In this document: positions 15,001 through 28,508 of the stretch, piece after piece
How the letters are laid out: each line of letters begins with the position of its first letter
Numbering within the stretch: the stretch's first letter is position 1
Assembly: GCA_022605425.2 (NCBI GenBank)
Contig: CM061249.1
Coordinates: 992,001-1,056,000 of the forward strand
DNA length: 64,000 nucleotides
Reading direction: 5' to 3'
Source: Hamiltosporidium tvaerminnensis
Taxonomy: Eukaryota; Microsporidia; Dubosqiidae
Notes under the pieces: generated by a model
What the model saw: only the letters and a program-made list of their open reading frames with translations
Told to the model about the DNA's origin: nothing
The model's database searches: none
Made by a program: the position numbers and the translations under genes

Positions 15001-17130
15001 AAACATAAAGTGTTCTAATTCAATAACAAATCTCTATTCTATGTTATCACAGTTTCTTTTAAATTATTAATATATCATATCTACTGGCTTTTCTGTTGTT
15101 TAGATCTAAATTTTTTAAACCTAAAATATTTTTTGCAAAAATGGATATTTCTTTCGAACCAGATGTATTAGAATAATGACTCGTTTCTGTAATTTATATG
15201 CACTTTTGAAAAATAAATAAATGAAATTATGAGAATACCAAGGTTGAAATATATTATTTACGTCTTTTGAAAAGTATCTTTTTTTCTTTTAGAACATATT
15301 TTCTATTATTAAATCATGTAGTTCTTCAATTTTTTTGCAGATCAATTTAGATATTAAATTTTATCGAAGAATTTACATTTTTCGATCCTTCTTTTCCACG
15401 GATAGGAAAAATTTATGCTTGGATATGCTTTTTAAATTATTATAGGCGTTTTTGAGAAAAAATTTTCGTTCGATAGGTGGTCAATTCAATCACGATTTGA
15501 CTTACCCTAAAAATAAAGAATTTACTCAACAAAGGTCGAATTCGCTTTTGCGGTAATGAAATTCGATATCCATTTCTATAATATATTATATCGATAGAAG
15601 ATATGAATAATTTTTTTTCATTCGTATATTTTCAATTTAAAATATTCGAACCCATGGACTCTCCTATATCATATAGTCATTTATTATTTGCTTAATGAGA
15701 AGATGATATATATAAGATAAATGATTAAATTTTGTAAGTATATGTTCTGCAGAAGGTTTTTTTTAGACATTACATTATACAATTTTTTGTTTAAAGTAAG
15801 TAAGTTTTTTTATTTACACACTTTAAATATCTAAAGATTGATATATTATTCATAGCCGTATGCTAAACCTATTTAATTAACTTCTATATTTCTATATTTG
15901 TATTTACAGTTGCAAGTGCGCATGTGATGTTCATAAAAAAATTGCGTAAAAAGGGTTTATGTTTGTCATAAACAATAGAATCTTCATTCTTTTTGATGAT
16001 TTGATTTTCGAAAAAATCTAATTCCTTTGATTAAGCTCTTGTCAATAACAAAAATAAGTTTCTCAGTCGAGTTAAATCAAAACAAGAACTAATATTTAAA
16101 TTGATTTTTAAACCATAACCATTTGCCAAGAAGAATATTATGCGTTCCTTGATTATATTATAAATTCAATGAAAAAATGAAAAAGTTTCAATCTTTTCCT
16201 CTATTTTTCCGATATTTTTCAGGAGCATGATAATACTAAGCTTTATAGTTTTTGAATCACTAATGTAATGTTTGGTTTTCATTGTCCTAAAAAGTGGGTT
16301 TGTATCTTTACAAAACCAAGGCTAGGATGAATAGAGATCCTAAAAGGCTTGTAAATAAAAGCCATAATATTACTTAAAACTATACCGAGGCGGTAATTTT
16401 CGATTGATCGTCGCATTTGTGTGAAATGACTAAGGTTTGGCTATAATTAAGCGCAAGAGTTACGTATAAATAGCCGACTCTAAGTTCCTAAAAAGTTTAC
16501 CAAAGAGAAAAAATTTTAACAGTAATAATTTCATGAAAAACATAAAAATTTCAAATCAAATATTTAAGCAAAAACCAAGTAGACATACGAAATAATCAAA
16601 AAACTTAATGATAAAATCATATTGTTGTCTGCACACTATAAAAAAATCATGGCAATGCTTGAGTAGCTTGTAATTTCGAAAAACATCCTTTTATCGTAAT
16701 ACAGGAAACCTTGAATTCCTTTTTAATGAAATATAATTCATCAAAAAAAATCAAACCTTTTCATGATCAAGGTTGCGTCAAAAATTCGGTGCGGTTTTTA
16801 GGTTAGATTTGTAGCTATGATGATTCTAGCCCAGTAAGACGAAAAAATATCTTTAAACTGTCTGATATACTGATTTTTGCTTTTTTTTGTCTTATAGTTT
16901 CTTCTTTAATCAAATTTATTAATTTATTTTATATAAAAAAAGTTTGTTACTGTTTGACATGTCTTACTGGTTCTAATTAAAATTTTTATAACTCATTTTG
17001 TTTTCTTTCTACTAATAATAACCGGTTTAAAGCGATAATAGAAGTTAAAATTATATTTTTAAGAACTTACGTTAGTGAGATAGCCTTTTATAGCAGTCTT
17101 ACGCCTAAACTTACCTCAGTTTCTATATCT
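1..17130. other. Gene-free, very AT-rich DNA
   Basis: No open frame here has a recognisable domain, a C-run motif before its ATG, or a length beyond chance for such AT-rich sequence. Two short patches are richer in G and C than their surroundings: about 1,655-1,730 and 5,075-5,175. They may be worn repeat fragments, but I could not match them to the repeat families seen later in the window. No tRNA or rRNA was recognised. The stretch most likely consists of mobile-element remains decayed past recognition. Confidence 0.6.
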
Positions 17131-17139
17131 CTAATTAAT

Positions 17140-17370
17140 TATTCTGGGCGCCACGGCCTTGCACGTGTCTTGGCTTCTCACAGTAATGCTTCTCACCAGT
17201 CTCTTTCCAGTGGGTTCGTTTACTTCTTTGAATTTTGTAGAAATGTGGTTTTAAAGGGTGTGTTTTTGGCTCTACGCGTAACCCTAACTTGGAAAACAAG
17301 TCCCTTTTATTCGCCTCTTAAGACAAGCAGGGAATACCAAAATCCAATTCTGCTCAGGGTATCGCAGGAA
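17140..17370 (+). repeat. Interspersed repeat module A, copy 1
   Basis: This copy aligns by eye with 52,375-52,545 on the same strand and with 36,596-36,895 and 52,765-52,965 on the opposite strand. Shared blocks include ACCAGTCTC, CAGTGGGTTCGTTTAC, GGTTTTAAA and a block close to CAGTCCCTTTTAGTCGCCTC. The open frame across it is a by-product of its higher GC content. Module B begins about 150 bp further on in the same orientation, so the two may once have belonged to one element. It could be a SINE or the 5' untranslated part of the RLE retrotransposon (see the 36.6 kb copy). Confidence 0.7.
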
Positions 17371-17519
17371 AGATCTCTACTTTATAGAGACCAAGAATAT
17401 GAAGATGAGCAAAATAACTATGTTTTTTATTTAATTAAAAGCTTTCGTAAGCACCAAATCTGTTATGGAAATAATATTCTTCATCATGTTTTGTTTTAAT
17501 TATATATTATAAATATTTT

Positions 17520-18200
17520 GGTGAAGGAGAATAATCACATTAGAAACAATCTGCTTAGCAATATGCATGTGAAATCAGGGCAAAGATAATTGAAAGGATT
17601 TTTTGTGAATAAAACCACACTAAATTTTCGGTTGTTCCATTGGTGTTTGAATTTGGAGGTTTACGAACTGACAAAATTTTTTCTACAAATTTATTTTGTA
17701 GTTTTACAAGCAACTAGATCATGGAGAACAGCCGAATTCATAAATAATCGCAATGTATAAAAGCTTGGAAACATAATTTTAGTCAAACGGGTTAGAAAAC
17801 TTAGCGGCTGGGAGATATAAAAACCAAAATCTTTTAATTTAGGAAAATGGGTAGCAGGTTTTACCTATTGGTGTAATATTGATCTATCTAGGTAAACTCA
17901 TCTAGACCGAGATATATCTTCGCTAGAATTTTATTTAGTTCTTAAGTGTAAAGTAAGTTGGAATGTTACATAGTCTTGGAGGACCCAATGTGGGTTCCGC
18001 TTACTATTACATTCCATCCTTCTGACATTAACTAGCTCCGGTCAACGGCCTCGCCTCTTAATTAGGTTCTATACCCTTTTTAGATGAAAGGCTTTAAGAA
18101 TAATGTATCATAGGGACGCCGATGTAGTTTCGGGTACCTGTTATTTGTGTAAAACCTAGAACCGAGTTTTTCGGAAACAATATAACACTTGCTACTGTTC
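17520..18200 (+). repeat. Interspersed repeat module B, copy 1
   Basis: This non-coding repeat of about 680 bp is shared with 46,849-47,545 and with the 63,726 copy that runs off the window. Landmarks in order are AACCACACTA, a block close to TTCGGTTGTTCCAT, CTACAAATTTATTTTGTAG, GTAATATTG, a block close to AACTAGCTCCGGTCAAC, GCCTCGCCT and ATAACACTTGC. It has many small differences from the other copies and no conserved reading frame. The terminal structure and the autonomous partner, if any, are unknown. Confidence 0.75.
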
Positions 18201-18204
18201 TTTG

Positions 18205-20240
18205 AAACTTTGTGAATTCTTAAATAACAGTATTTAGTTTTACATAGATTTCTAGGATCTTATTCGGTTTTTAATTTTTACTTTGCAATTCACATACGAT
18301 TAGTGGGCTAAAATACACTTTTATTAAACAAAGAAAATACTCCAGAAATAGCTAATATCTATATAGTATGCATATCGCCGTTTGATTCTCTTTGTAAACC
18401 TTATATCTTTCTTCAAACTATATAAAGAACTGCCAAAAATAGTCCGAAGTTCTTTATTGCTGTATTTTATAATCCTTAGCAGCTAAATAAAGCGATTAAA
18501 AACCAAGTCGTTATTTAAAATTAAAACAAAGCATCGTTTTAATAATCATTACAAGAACTCGGATGCATTATAGGCTTAATCAGTAATCTTTTTATGTAAT
18601 ATATGGCTTTTAAGCTTTTAGTAAGTTTTACGAATATTCTACGCACCTTAAATTCATCATAATACTTTGATTGTGAATTGCAGCCGAAGTCTGATTACAA
18701 TGACAAAAGAAAATTTGGATTAATATGTACAATTTTTTTTATATCTTCGAAGAATACCTTCAAACATAAAAAAATTCTAATATATTTGCTTAATGAATAA
18801 ATTTTTATTATCATGATCCTCAGAAAAGCGCTTATAAACCAAAAAGCTATTTGATTTGTAAATTTAAGCAACTTTTTGATTATGAATGATTTATATTTGA
18901 TTTTTATATCTAAAATTTGTAGTTACAGATATTTGATGTAATATTACTATAATCTATTTATAAAAATAAAATGTAGCCATGGTTTTTAGAACGGTTCTTG
19001 GACTTTGTGTTAAATATTTTAATTTGAAGGGCTATGTTTGCGTTTTATGTGAAATTTTAAGGATAGTCTTGGTAGAAATCTTTTGTGTAAAAAATTGGTT
19101 ACTAAGGGTCCCAGCTTTTTCATTTTATCACTTTCACTTCTTATGGATATAACATTTAAACACATATATAAATCCCGCGTATAAAATTTCCCTTTATTTA
19201 AATAGTTTGCCTTTTATCAATTTTTCGCATACCAAGATTGAAAACATATATAAGAAACACAAATATACGGGATCTTACTCTCTTAGGATGTAGAAACCTC
19301 TTTTATCCTTCAAATATGCTGCTCATATTAAAATCCTTGGATTCATTTCATGATTGCACTGTGCTCAATTGTAAATTTTTTTTTACAACTAAAACCACAA
19401 TATTAAACTTAGATATTACCGTTTTAATTTTAATTTTATGGCAAATTTACCATTAACACCAATGATTTGTAGAAATAAGTTTCTTTGAATATGTCTCTGG
19501 ATCGCATGTTACAATTTCTACCATATTTATTACATTAAAATTTTTAATTAAAACAAATCTAGGGATATTTTAAAACTAAAAGATAAAGCACATTTTGCAT
19601 TTACTTTAAGATTGTATTGCTTTAATAGTTTATTTAGATTAAGATTTTCAAAATAAAAAAACTTTAAAACTTTTCGAAAGTAAAATCAGCTAATGCGTTA
19701 CTGTAAATTATTCTCATAACAAAAAATTCGTTACCTCCAAAATTTCTTTTCCTAGCCAAAACTCTTTCTAGAAGAAATAGAAATTGTATAGTGAAATCTA
19801 TTTCAAGATATCATTAATTTATGCAGTTAGCTAAAATTCGTAATATCAACAATTTACTTGTCTCTTTGAAAGATAATTTACAAACAGATGTTAAAACATT
19901 TTTTAACCGAAATGCAAAGTAGCACATTATTACAAAAATATTTTATTACAAATTTTACTCTTTTGCGCATCATAACTCGTAACTCGTGATTCCGGATTTA
20001 AACTAAACGCGTATATGCAAATAAATATATTATACTTATGTATCTATTTAGAAGAGCATTTTTTTCGCATAATAAATTCGATGTTGCAATTTATATGGTT
20101 ATATTTGAATGAATATATTACTTTTTTTAATATCTTTACAAATTATTTTTCCATATAGTTTTATATTGTTTAATAAATTCAATATTAAATACTATATTTA
20201 ACCTGGTAAAATAAATTAGAAATTTTAATTAAATTTGTCT
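18205..20240. other. Intergenic, nothing recognised
   Basis: AT-rich sequence with no supported gene or known repeat. The last 100 bases share short blocks such as TGTTTAATAAATT with the upstream flank of the family member at 28.5 kb, so the duplicated unit begins a little before the TATA box. Confidence 0.5.
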
Positions 20241-20248
20241 CGGCAAAG

Positions 20249-20256
20249 TATAAATA
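20249..20256 (+). promoter_or_regulatory. TATAAATA box of Cys-rich family, copy 1
   Basis: The sequence AAAGTATAAATA lies about 20 nt before the family ATG at 20,277. The same block stands before the other two members (28,482 and 39,023). It survives although the gene behind it is broken. No C-run motif is present. Confidence 0.55.
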
Positions 20257-20276
20257 AGAAGAAAAACTCGATTTTT

Positions 20277-20836
20277 ATGAAGAAAGTTTCTGTGCAATTT
20301 ATAGTAATGTATATTGTTTAATAACTTATATTGGTTTTTGTTTCGGTATGGGAACGCACGATTTCAGATGTTGTAGAGCACCTACGTATTGCAGACCATG
20401 TTGAAGTAATCCATGTTTTAAGGAGCCTGTGATCGAAATTATTTTATAAGTTCCGATAGTGCAAGCAACTCTAATTCTGAAAATGAAAGTGTAAATGTTA
20501 ACATTGTTTATCCAAAGATGAAAAAAGAGAAGAATGTCTTGTGGGCATAAATCACCCGGCTGCTCTGAACAAAAACCCGTCGAACCAGCTGAACCATCTG
20601 GTGGGAATATATGTATCCATATGAACGTAATCCGCGACCCCACTGCACTATCTGGAGAAGAATCGGAGGAAGAATCGGAGAAAGAAGGGGAAGCAGAAGA
20701 TGAAATCGAAGAAGTTGTAACAATCTATGTAACTAAAAAGGCGGTTTCGGCTAGTTCCGCAAAATCTAGAAAGTCTTCTAAACCTGGAAAATCAAAAAAA
20801 TCTGGAAAATCTAGGAAATCAAGTCGACGTAGTTGA
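20277..20836 (+). pseudogene. Broken secreted Cys-rich family member, copy 1
   Basis: The ATG at 20,277 opens a start of the form MKKVSVQF, but this frame stops after 14 codons. A different frame then encodes a hydrophobic, Cys-containing stretch ending in CCRAPTYCRPC followed by a stop. A third stretch (20,534-20,836, 100 residues) carries GHKSPGC, then GGNICIHMN, an acidic Glu-rich segment and a Ser/Lys-rich tail. The same order appears at 28,509-29,247: Cys-rich start, HKS motif, GNICIHMN, acidic tail. The intact 39,041 gene aligns over the signal-peptide region. The simplest reading is a secreted protein gene broken by at least two frameshifts and a stop. The last piece could still be made as a separate 100-residue protein, but nothing upstream of it supports a start. 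Confidence 0.65.
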
Positions 20837-20869
20837 AAATCTAAATCGAATGGAAGAAAAACCGATAAA

Positions 20870-21395
20870 CTTATTTTGAACATGTGTAATTCAATTCTTA
20901 TTTTCCTAAATCGTAAATGTGTAAATTTCTTTTAGGAGAATAAGAAATATAAAAATATTTTACTAGGATTCCAATGAATAAAAACGGAAAAATAATTCAT
21001 CTTCTCAATAATATTTTAGAATTAAATTATATGAAAATTGTTTGTATAAGATTTCCAACACTCGAAATGATGTTACTCTTTCAATTCAAGCTATAAATAT
21101 ACAATCAATTGTTTTTTAATTATAATATTATATTTTACCGATTTCCAAATGATTAAAATCATAAAATTTATATTTGTAAATAAAATATCTAAACCATGAA
21201 GTTGAATATTATCATTAGAAAGTCAAAGAATTTATACGAAGTAACTTCATAACTATTAAAAATTATAAAGAAAGTGTTTATTTGATTAATTCGAATCGGA
21301 TGACTGAAAAAATATATTCGGACGATTTTATAGAAAAGGACAATGAATTATACGACGTTGGAATGATTAAAGTCTCATTGTAAATAGTTTTTCCT
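20870..21395 (+). repeat. 3' flank shared with the 39-kb paralogue
   Basis: This non-coding stretch aligns by eye with 40,020-40,555, behind the intact family member. Matching blocks in the same order are GTGTAATTC, a block near GATTCCAATGAATAAA, ATATACAATC, GAATTTATACGAAGT and a final block near GATTAAAGTCTCATTGTAAATA. The match shows that the gene was duplicated together with several hundred bases downstream. Confidence 0.7.
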
Positions 21396-21399
21396 TTTA

Positions 21400-22140
21400 T
21401 TTATATTTAATTCTTTAAAACTAAAAGTTTTGATTTAGTAGCATTAATTAATTAATTTTATCTAGCTATGTTCAGTTATGATTGGTTATATTTAGTTATG
21501 TATAGTTTAAATTTGTTTTTTAAATTCGAATTATAAGCAATAAATTACACATTCTATATTGACAAACATATCCAATAAAAAAACTATCTAATACTTATAT
21601 CGGATGCATTTTGCTGCTAAATCCAATATCTTTGTCTGGTGTAAACCCGATCTTTCTGGTTATTTAGAATCCATACCTCCTTATTCAGGATATATTAGAG
21701 AAATTTATATTTTTGTTACCATTAAAAATATCGGATTAAGATTTCTTTTATGATCCACTTAGGTTAAGAAGAACCTGTAAACATAATTAACAGAAAAGGA
21801 TAAAAAAATTCCATGAAAATATATTAATAATGAAAAGACGGATTTTAGTATGAAAAAAATTTTGAAAAATCAAACGCGCTCTATTAAGTCACGGTTCTGA
21901 TTGCCCCTTCCTCTTTTTTCTCAGTATTTATTTATTTTAATTTTAATTCTTGTCAAACTCAAAATCAAGGAGATTCTTCTCTATTGCTAGATCATTGGGC
22001 TCAGGAAAAACATTTTAGGTTTTTTGCGTTTTTTCATTTTTGATAAAAAAAAAGCCAGAAACTTTAAGGTTTATCAACTAATATACTATAAATATTATTT
22101 TATAAAATACAAAGATCGCAATTTTTATATAGTATATTTT
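21400..22140. other. Intergenic, nothing recognised
   Basis: AT-rich sequence between the duplicated flank and the 3' end of the decayed retrotransposon. It holds a short repeat of AGTTATGTTTAGTTATG type near 21,465-21,510 and no supported gene. Confidence 0.5.
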
Positions 22141-22144
22141 TTGA

Positions 22145-25100
22145 ATAAAATTTTTCGTTAAGGTTTTATATATCCTCTTCTGCCTCTTCAAGTACTTTAT
22201 TTTTTTCTTTCGAATCCGAATATTTGCTTATATCTATTGTTGATAAGTCTAGCATAGTTCCTTCCTCTGAAATATTAGGTGGATTAAAATTTTTTGGGTT
22301 TTTTAACGCCATTTTTCTTGATACGCTTGTATTATGTGAGCCTTTATTCCCAAGTATCTCTGCTTCCTTGATAACAACAATGATGCTTTTTAATAAATCT
22401 CCGTGAATTTGGTTCACACTTAGGTCTTCTTCGTCTTTCAAAAGAGAATGTTTTTGACTGTTTTATTGCGCTATCGACGAAATAGATCCTTCTGTATTCA
22501 TGAGTATTCGGTTTCTTTTAGAATAAATCTTATATTGTTCCTTTAAAATACCTTCCCTGGTTATAACATATGCTTTTGTTTTCTAAACTACATTTATAAA
22601 TAAGATCGAGCCCTTCGTCTAATAATTCAGATTCTCTTAATCTATAGTTTCAACAATTTCAAGTAAATCAAAAGAATCGCTTCTTGCTCAATGTGCGTTT
22701 ATTTCATTACTCCATCTAAAAGATATATTTAGTGTCTATCATTTCGAATCTTAACATATGCTTTTATTATTGGGTCGACATTTATCTCTGCATACTCTTT
22801 TTCAATAATTTCTACCTGCTTGGCTTTTCTTCGCCGAAACCTTGGATTTAGACTCATTGAGGAGCGTTATATGTTAAAACAAAGCGCACGATGTGAAGTT
22901 CTGTATAATACCCATGTAATCTTTTAAATAGCGTTCTAATACTTATTATTATGATAACCACATTGCAAGTTTAAACATTGATTCCGCTTCCCACAATAAA
23001 TTTATATCCGAATATACTAGGACATTGTTAAATGGATTTAACTCATATTTCCCTTGTTAGTCATCTTGAAGGTCCCTAAGACACACCTTTTATTTTTTTG
23101 CATTAAGGTCTCGAGTGACTTTTATAATTTGATATTTTGTTACATGGTCTAGCAAGTTGAGGCTATTCGTAATTCCTTTTGTTGATTTATTTTAACTTAT
23201 ATTTTACCTTTATGAAGCTTTCTATTATTGCAGGATGCGCTTTCTTGGTATTCCCGGCTTATAATTTTTGATGTTCGGGTTGGTAATTCTTAAGTTTTTT
23301 TCTAGATACCTAAGAGTTGCAGACGCATATTTTCACTTTGCAAGTAACACCATTTAATCCTCTTACATGCTCTGTTCTAAGAAGATACTGGCGCTCTTTG
23401 CATCTTGATTAACGGTAAATTATATTTAAACTTAAACGCCGCACATATCATATAATTAATTATGACATTTAGCCGGTTCAAGTTAACCTTTTCTATTTGA
23501 TTTCTGTTTAACAATATCGCATGTTGGTTAATAGTAGAAAATATTTTTTTGATTTACTTACTACAACAAAGTCTTTCTACTTTTGCTACAAGTTTGCTTA
23601 TAATGTTTCAATGGACCCTCGTATAAGATTTTTTCTGCTGACTTCTAAATTGCAAAAAATTTATAAACCAAAAATCTTCGCGAGGCAATAAATTCACCAC
23701 AGGTATCATTTGTGGCTCACTGCTTTCTGTTTATCTCTAATCTAATAATGTTTACATGTAACTCAACTAGCATAGACTTTGATGTTGTAAAATTCTACGT
23801 GAAAGAGATTATGATCATAAATTGAAAAGAGATAGTTGCTAGTGTAAATATCTGCATTGGTTTGTATTGTAAATGTTGTTTAATTCTAATTGGTCCTTGT
23901 TACATTTTTCGCACAGCACAAAAAGTTAGGAAAACCATCTCTTTGTAGAATACCTCTTAATCTCTTTATGTTTTTATGAGCTTACTGATATATTTAATTT
24001 CGTTTTTGAATAATACCATAATGGAAACAAGAACACCTCAAGCAAAAAAAAATTAATGAATTTGGTCAGATAAATATTATCATATGCTAACGTGTGCGCT
24101 CTTGACACCAATGCATGTTTCATTAGAAAATTGATTACGACTTCTTAATAGGAACATTCGATAGTGCCCGCCTAATCGTTTTTTGCTTAAGCTCCTATCG
24201 TCGCTACTTTTCTAGCTAGAAACTCTCGCGTTAAATCTTAAAGTTGGATACCTTTGTTAAGGATTCGGTTGCTAACTCATAGAATTTATACATATCTGTG
24301 ATAATCTTTGGTTTGGGTTCCTTTGTGGATGCTTATACTAGCAAATACATATGTCCGCAGTAGAACCAGGCAATTTGGAATTCGGTTTATATTCTAAAAT
24401 TTCAGTTAAAATAAAAATATTTTTGAAAAGTCGTAGTCTGTTAAAAAAAAAACAATTGCTATCACATGTAGGTGCTTTTTGGGTTTAAATATATTGGGGA
24501 TGTTTATCAATCCATAAAGTGAAAAAAACATGACTTGTGATGTATCCGGCCCCAGCTATATCGGCTGATCTAATATATGGCTATACTATTGATCTTCTTC
24601 TACGCTGTAAAACGAAAAAATACAAATTAATCACAACCAAACATGTCCTTTGATTTACTACGCTCTAATAACCTACGAATAATTCCACCTCGAAACAGTT
24701 CATAAATATGATGCTCTTTTTGAGATTATTCCTTGGTGTTAAACGCAAAGATTTTTAGACCTTTACATTTCTTTATTTGTTTTTCTAACTAGAGCTTCCA
24801 AATGATTAGATATAGGCTTATGTTTGAATAATATTTTAAAATAACTTTCTTTAGGCGCTTATCGAAATGACAACATGTTTTCTCTGTAGACTACCAATCT
24901 ACAGAAAGCTATTAATAAATCTCTCTAGGAGATTCACCTTCTATTTTAACTATCAAGCATATCCCTGTTTAGCTTTGGTTTTTCCATTGTAATGTAACCC
25001 TTCTCACCTTATATGAACGATTTCTCGTTTTTAAATGTTCTTGGTAGATGATACACTGCATAGGCAACGGCTTTTCATCAATGAATAAAGAAATTGGGTT

Positions 25101-25400
25101 TTAAGAAATTCATAAAGAATTTTTCAAAAGGTGAACCTATGCCTTCTAGTTTGCTTTTATTAAGAATTTTGGTTGCATTTAATTTCTTATGGTTGATATA
25201 GAATTCCTTGTCGGCTTGGAACATTTCTCAGCGAAAAAATAAACGAATCTACTTTGTTTCTCTTTTTTTATTTAAGTCGATTTGCGCTTCGTTCTTTATG
25301 AAGATTTTTGTACGTGTAAATTAAAGAAGAGCCAAATTTGTTATTGTACTACCTATCGAGCTCTGTCCAGCAAATTCGAATGATGGCTTCCGAACATTGT
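22145..25400 (-). mobile_element. Decayed RLE non-LTR retrotransposon, copy 2
   Basis: This region aligns in patches, and in the same order, with the better-preserved copy at 32.65-36.44 kb. The 3' untranslated block near TTTTTCGTTAAGG at 22,150, the acidic C-terminus, the segment just past the endonuclease (22,560-22,630), the RT-endonuclease linker (23,300-23,400) and the region before the RT domain (24,640-24,860) can all be matched. It has many indels and stops, so it is older than the 33-kb copy. The 5' limit is uncertain because similarity fades beyond about 25.4 kb. Confidence 0.8.
22166..22441 (-). pseudogene. C-terminal tail fragment of the copy 2 retrotransposon protein
   Basis: This 91-residue open stretch matches the last part of the retrotransposon protein. 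NPKNFNPPNISEEGT corresponds to the NFKPKNKAPFISQ segment of the 62-kb fragment, and the acidic end (VLEEAEEDI) corresponds to the acidic end of the 33-kb copy. It is upstream-truncated by stops and would not be expressed as a functional enzyme. Its value is that it confirms where the intact protein ended. Confidence 0.7.
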
Positions 25401-28400
25401 TCTTAGTGTAAAAAAAATCGTTCCAAGCAATTCTATGCGTGTGCGGTGGAAGAATCTTATAATCCGCAGTGAACATATTCCATATGTTTCGAGAATAGCG
25501 TAAGTACTAGAGGCAGGACATGTCGATTGCTTCTGCGCAGAAATATAAATCGCTAAGTACGGTGTTCTTTAAACTATGGTAAGAGGACAAACCAACATTT
25601 ATGTATACCATTGCAATTAGGCTTTAGAATGAATACGAATTGGAATATAAAAAAGGAAGGAAGAAATTTGTCTGAAAAATTTGGCAATTATTTTACATGA
25701 TTCAACTTTTTATTCGCATGTACATCACCTGCGGCTTTATTCAATTTTTTCTTATAACATATAAAGATCGCATAAATACAAATATTTTATATTTTGAGTC
25801 TTATCTCTCATTTTTTTGTTTTGTTAAACGGATTTTTTTTATTTTAGCCAAGCCTGTAATTTTCATTTCAGACTTTTCCTATATTTTGAGCCGAAAAAAT
25901 ATACCGACGAAATAAAATATGCGATTCTAACTATATTTTGTAGGTGTTTACTCTGTAGCAGATTATTTAGCACATAGTTTACTCAATTTTATACATTACA
26001 AGATGTAACTCAAATAATACAAAGTGGATGAGCTGGAAATTAAATGTCTAAAAGGATGTATTGTTTTATCTAATACCATATTCAAAACGACAAATAGCAA
26101 ATATAAAGCTCGTGATAAACACTATTTCGCGAGGTTTTTAATCATATGATATAATTTTGGAATACTGGTTGCAGTCAGTGGCATCTTCCGCTAATTTAAA
26201 ATTTTGGTGATGAAATAATTTTGATTTTTGTCAAAAAAGTACGCAATATCCGAAGGAAATAATATTAGGTATCTTAAAGGGTTTCAGCGTGATAAGTTGC
26301 GAATTTTCTGGAAAACAATGGATCATTGGAAGTTTCTCAGTTTTCTTTTATTAGTTAACGCATTGGCTATAGATTTTCAAGTTTTTATAAAAAAAATGTT
26401 GTGATCGCCGTAAGATACAGAAAAAATATTTGTTGGAATTTATTAATATTTTTAGAATAGATGAAATCACTTTAGGTATATAGAAATGAATTGGTCTTAA
26501 AAAACGAAATGAAAAACTTTCTAAAACGCTTAAATTGTAAATTTCATGGTTATTAATATATGAGCGATTGGTCAAACCTACAAGTAGTCTGGCGACTTAA
26601 TCCGAAATAGAAACCATTCTAGGCTAAAATTATGTTTATCTATACAAGAGAAATTTCAGCTAAGAATAAATTTCATTCTATAGCAACATAGTACTGAAAA
26701 AATTTTTTTTTATATTTTAATCTATAATTACGAGAAGAATATATTGTGTGTGTAAGTTCGGGGAAAGAAAAACAAAAGTTTGTTAGATCGAATTCAGATC
26801 GTTTTGATATTCAGCTGTATCATCGGAAACCTGGTATTTTCTCGGTATTTTAGTTTCCCGGGCACGGTTCGCTGAGTTTTCGAAGATTTAAAGTTATTTG
26901 CTTCTTAAAAGAAAAATTTTTACGTTGATATAGATTTCTACGGAAAAAATCATCTCTTAAGCGAGAAAACGAAGAATTTTAATTTTCTTGAATCTTGTTT
27001 TAAAAAACGATACATAGCAACAATGTTTGTTTGGTACCATTTAGTCATTTTTAATCTCCTTTAAAAATTTTCTTAAAAAATGCTAATGTTTCTTGATTGA
27101 AATACCTTTGACTGCAAAGTATGGTACCGCAAATTTCTTTTTTATATTTAAAATTAATCTTAAATTTCTGTTTTATTTTAATAAATTTGTTCTTTGGATC
27201 TGTATGATGTATCTATAGGATTATATAGCACCATAAGCCTGTCAATAATAGGTTACTGTTGATGCGTTTGAAGCGTTTTACTATTAAAAACAAAGAAGCC
27301 TCGAAGTATAAAATGCTACATGTTCTTCATCTTAATCATTTTATAGAAAATTTTTTACCTTTACACATGTATTCAATAGCTGTAATCTTTCACATGGGGT
27401 GATAGTGTTATTTATGGCTATTTTTTGTCTAAAAAATTATATTTTTGGAGAATATATGTTTTTTACATTTATTCTAAGTTTTGGGATATTAAGATTACTG
27501 GTTAAAATTGTTTTCATTATATTCATAATTAAACATCTTTTGGCTATTCTAATATTTCTAAACGATATTTCATGGAATTCTCTTAGATAACTTATTTTAA
27601 TATTTGTTTGTTAGAGAGTTACATGTTTTAATACAATTAATTCGACTTAAAAAATATTCTGTTAGTGATTGAATATCATAATCAATGGTTAGACATTGTT
27701 TTGATCTTAATTAAGCGGTTTTATAATTTAACTTCTACATTTGACATTTGTTGCTTGCTTAATATTGATATTAATTATTTTTTAGTTAAATTTTAAGTAT
27801 TGAGCTTAACAAGTAATTTACTTTGTTGTACTAGATACGATGTAATTTATTTTAAGGTTATTATGAAGAGAAACGGTTGCTTTATTTAAACAAATAAAAC
27901 TAAAAATTAGTAGTATTCGAACAATTTTTTCGAACTACTTTACGTTTGGTTTTCTGTTAACATCTAATCATCGAAATGAAATTATCAAAGGAAAATAAGC
28001 AATTGATATATCTTTTTTGGTGTTTTCTGACGTTGATTTCTATTTTAAGTTTCTTGAAACTTGATGCTATTTCAAAGGCATCATTCATGGACATAAAAGA
28101 TGGGCAAGTCGGGTATTGATGCATATTTTGCTGTTATATCCAATTTTAAACTGCTAGTATCGATCTAAAGAGGTTAATATAACTCTGTTTTAAATTTAAA
28201 TTTTATTAAATTTTATTCAATTCAATTTAATACAATATAATATACTATAATACGGCGTAAAAGGGTAATTTTATGTAAAGAAGTAGTTAAATTCAAAAAT
28301 TGCTAATTTCATGACTTAATTAATAATATAAAATGCATGTGATTTTCTAAGAACAAATTTACAATCGTAACACTATATTTAAAATTAATTTGCTTTGTAT

Positions 28401-28480
28401 TGTTTAATAAATTTATAATTAAATTTATGATTCTAATTAGTTGCTCAACCAAAAATATAAATTTAATTTATATCTTAAAA
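25400..28480. other. Intergenic, nothing recognised
   Basis: The region contains only short hydrophobic open frames typical of AT-rich chance ORFs. The part just beyond 25.4 kb may hold more of the decayed retrotransposon's 5' end. A GC-richer patch near 26,820-26,880 was not identified. The bases just before 28,480 belong to the duplicated upstream flank of the Cys-rich family. Confidence 0.5.
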
Positions 28481-28481
28481 G

Positions 28482-28489
28482 TATAAATA
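28482..28489 (+). promoter_or_regulatory. TATAAATA box of Cys-rich family, copy 2
   Basis: The AAAGTATAAATA block lies about 20 nt before the ATG at 28,509. It is identical in sequence and almost identical in spacing to the copy 1 box. There is no C-run motif. Confidence 0.55.
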
Positions 28490-28508
28490 GGTGGGGAATT
28501 TAATTTTT

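Noticed and set aside
17170-17499. 109-residue open frame
   Set aside because: It covers repeat module A and its flank; the other module A copies do not keep the frame.
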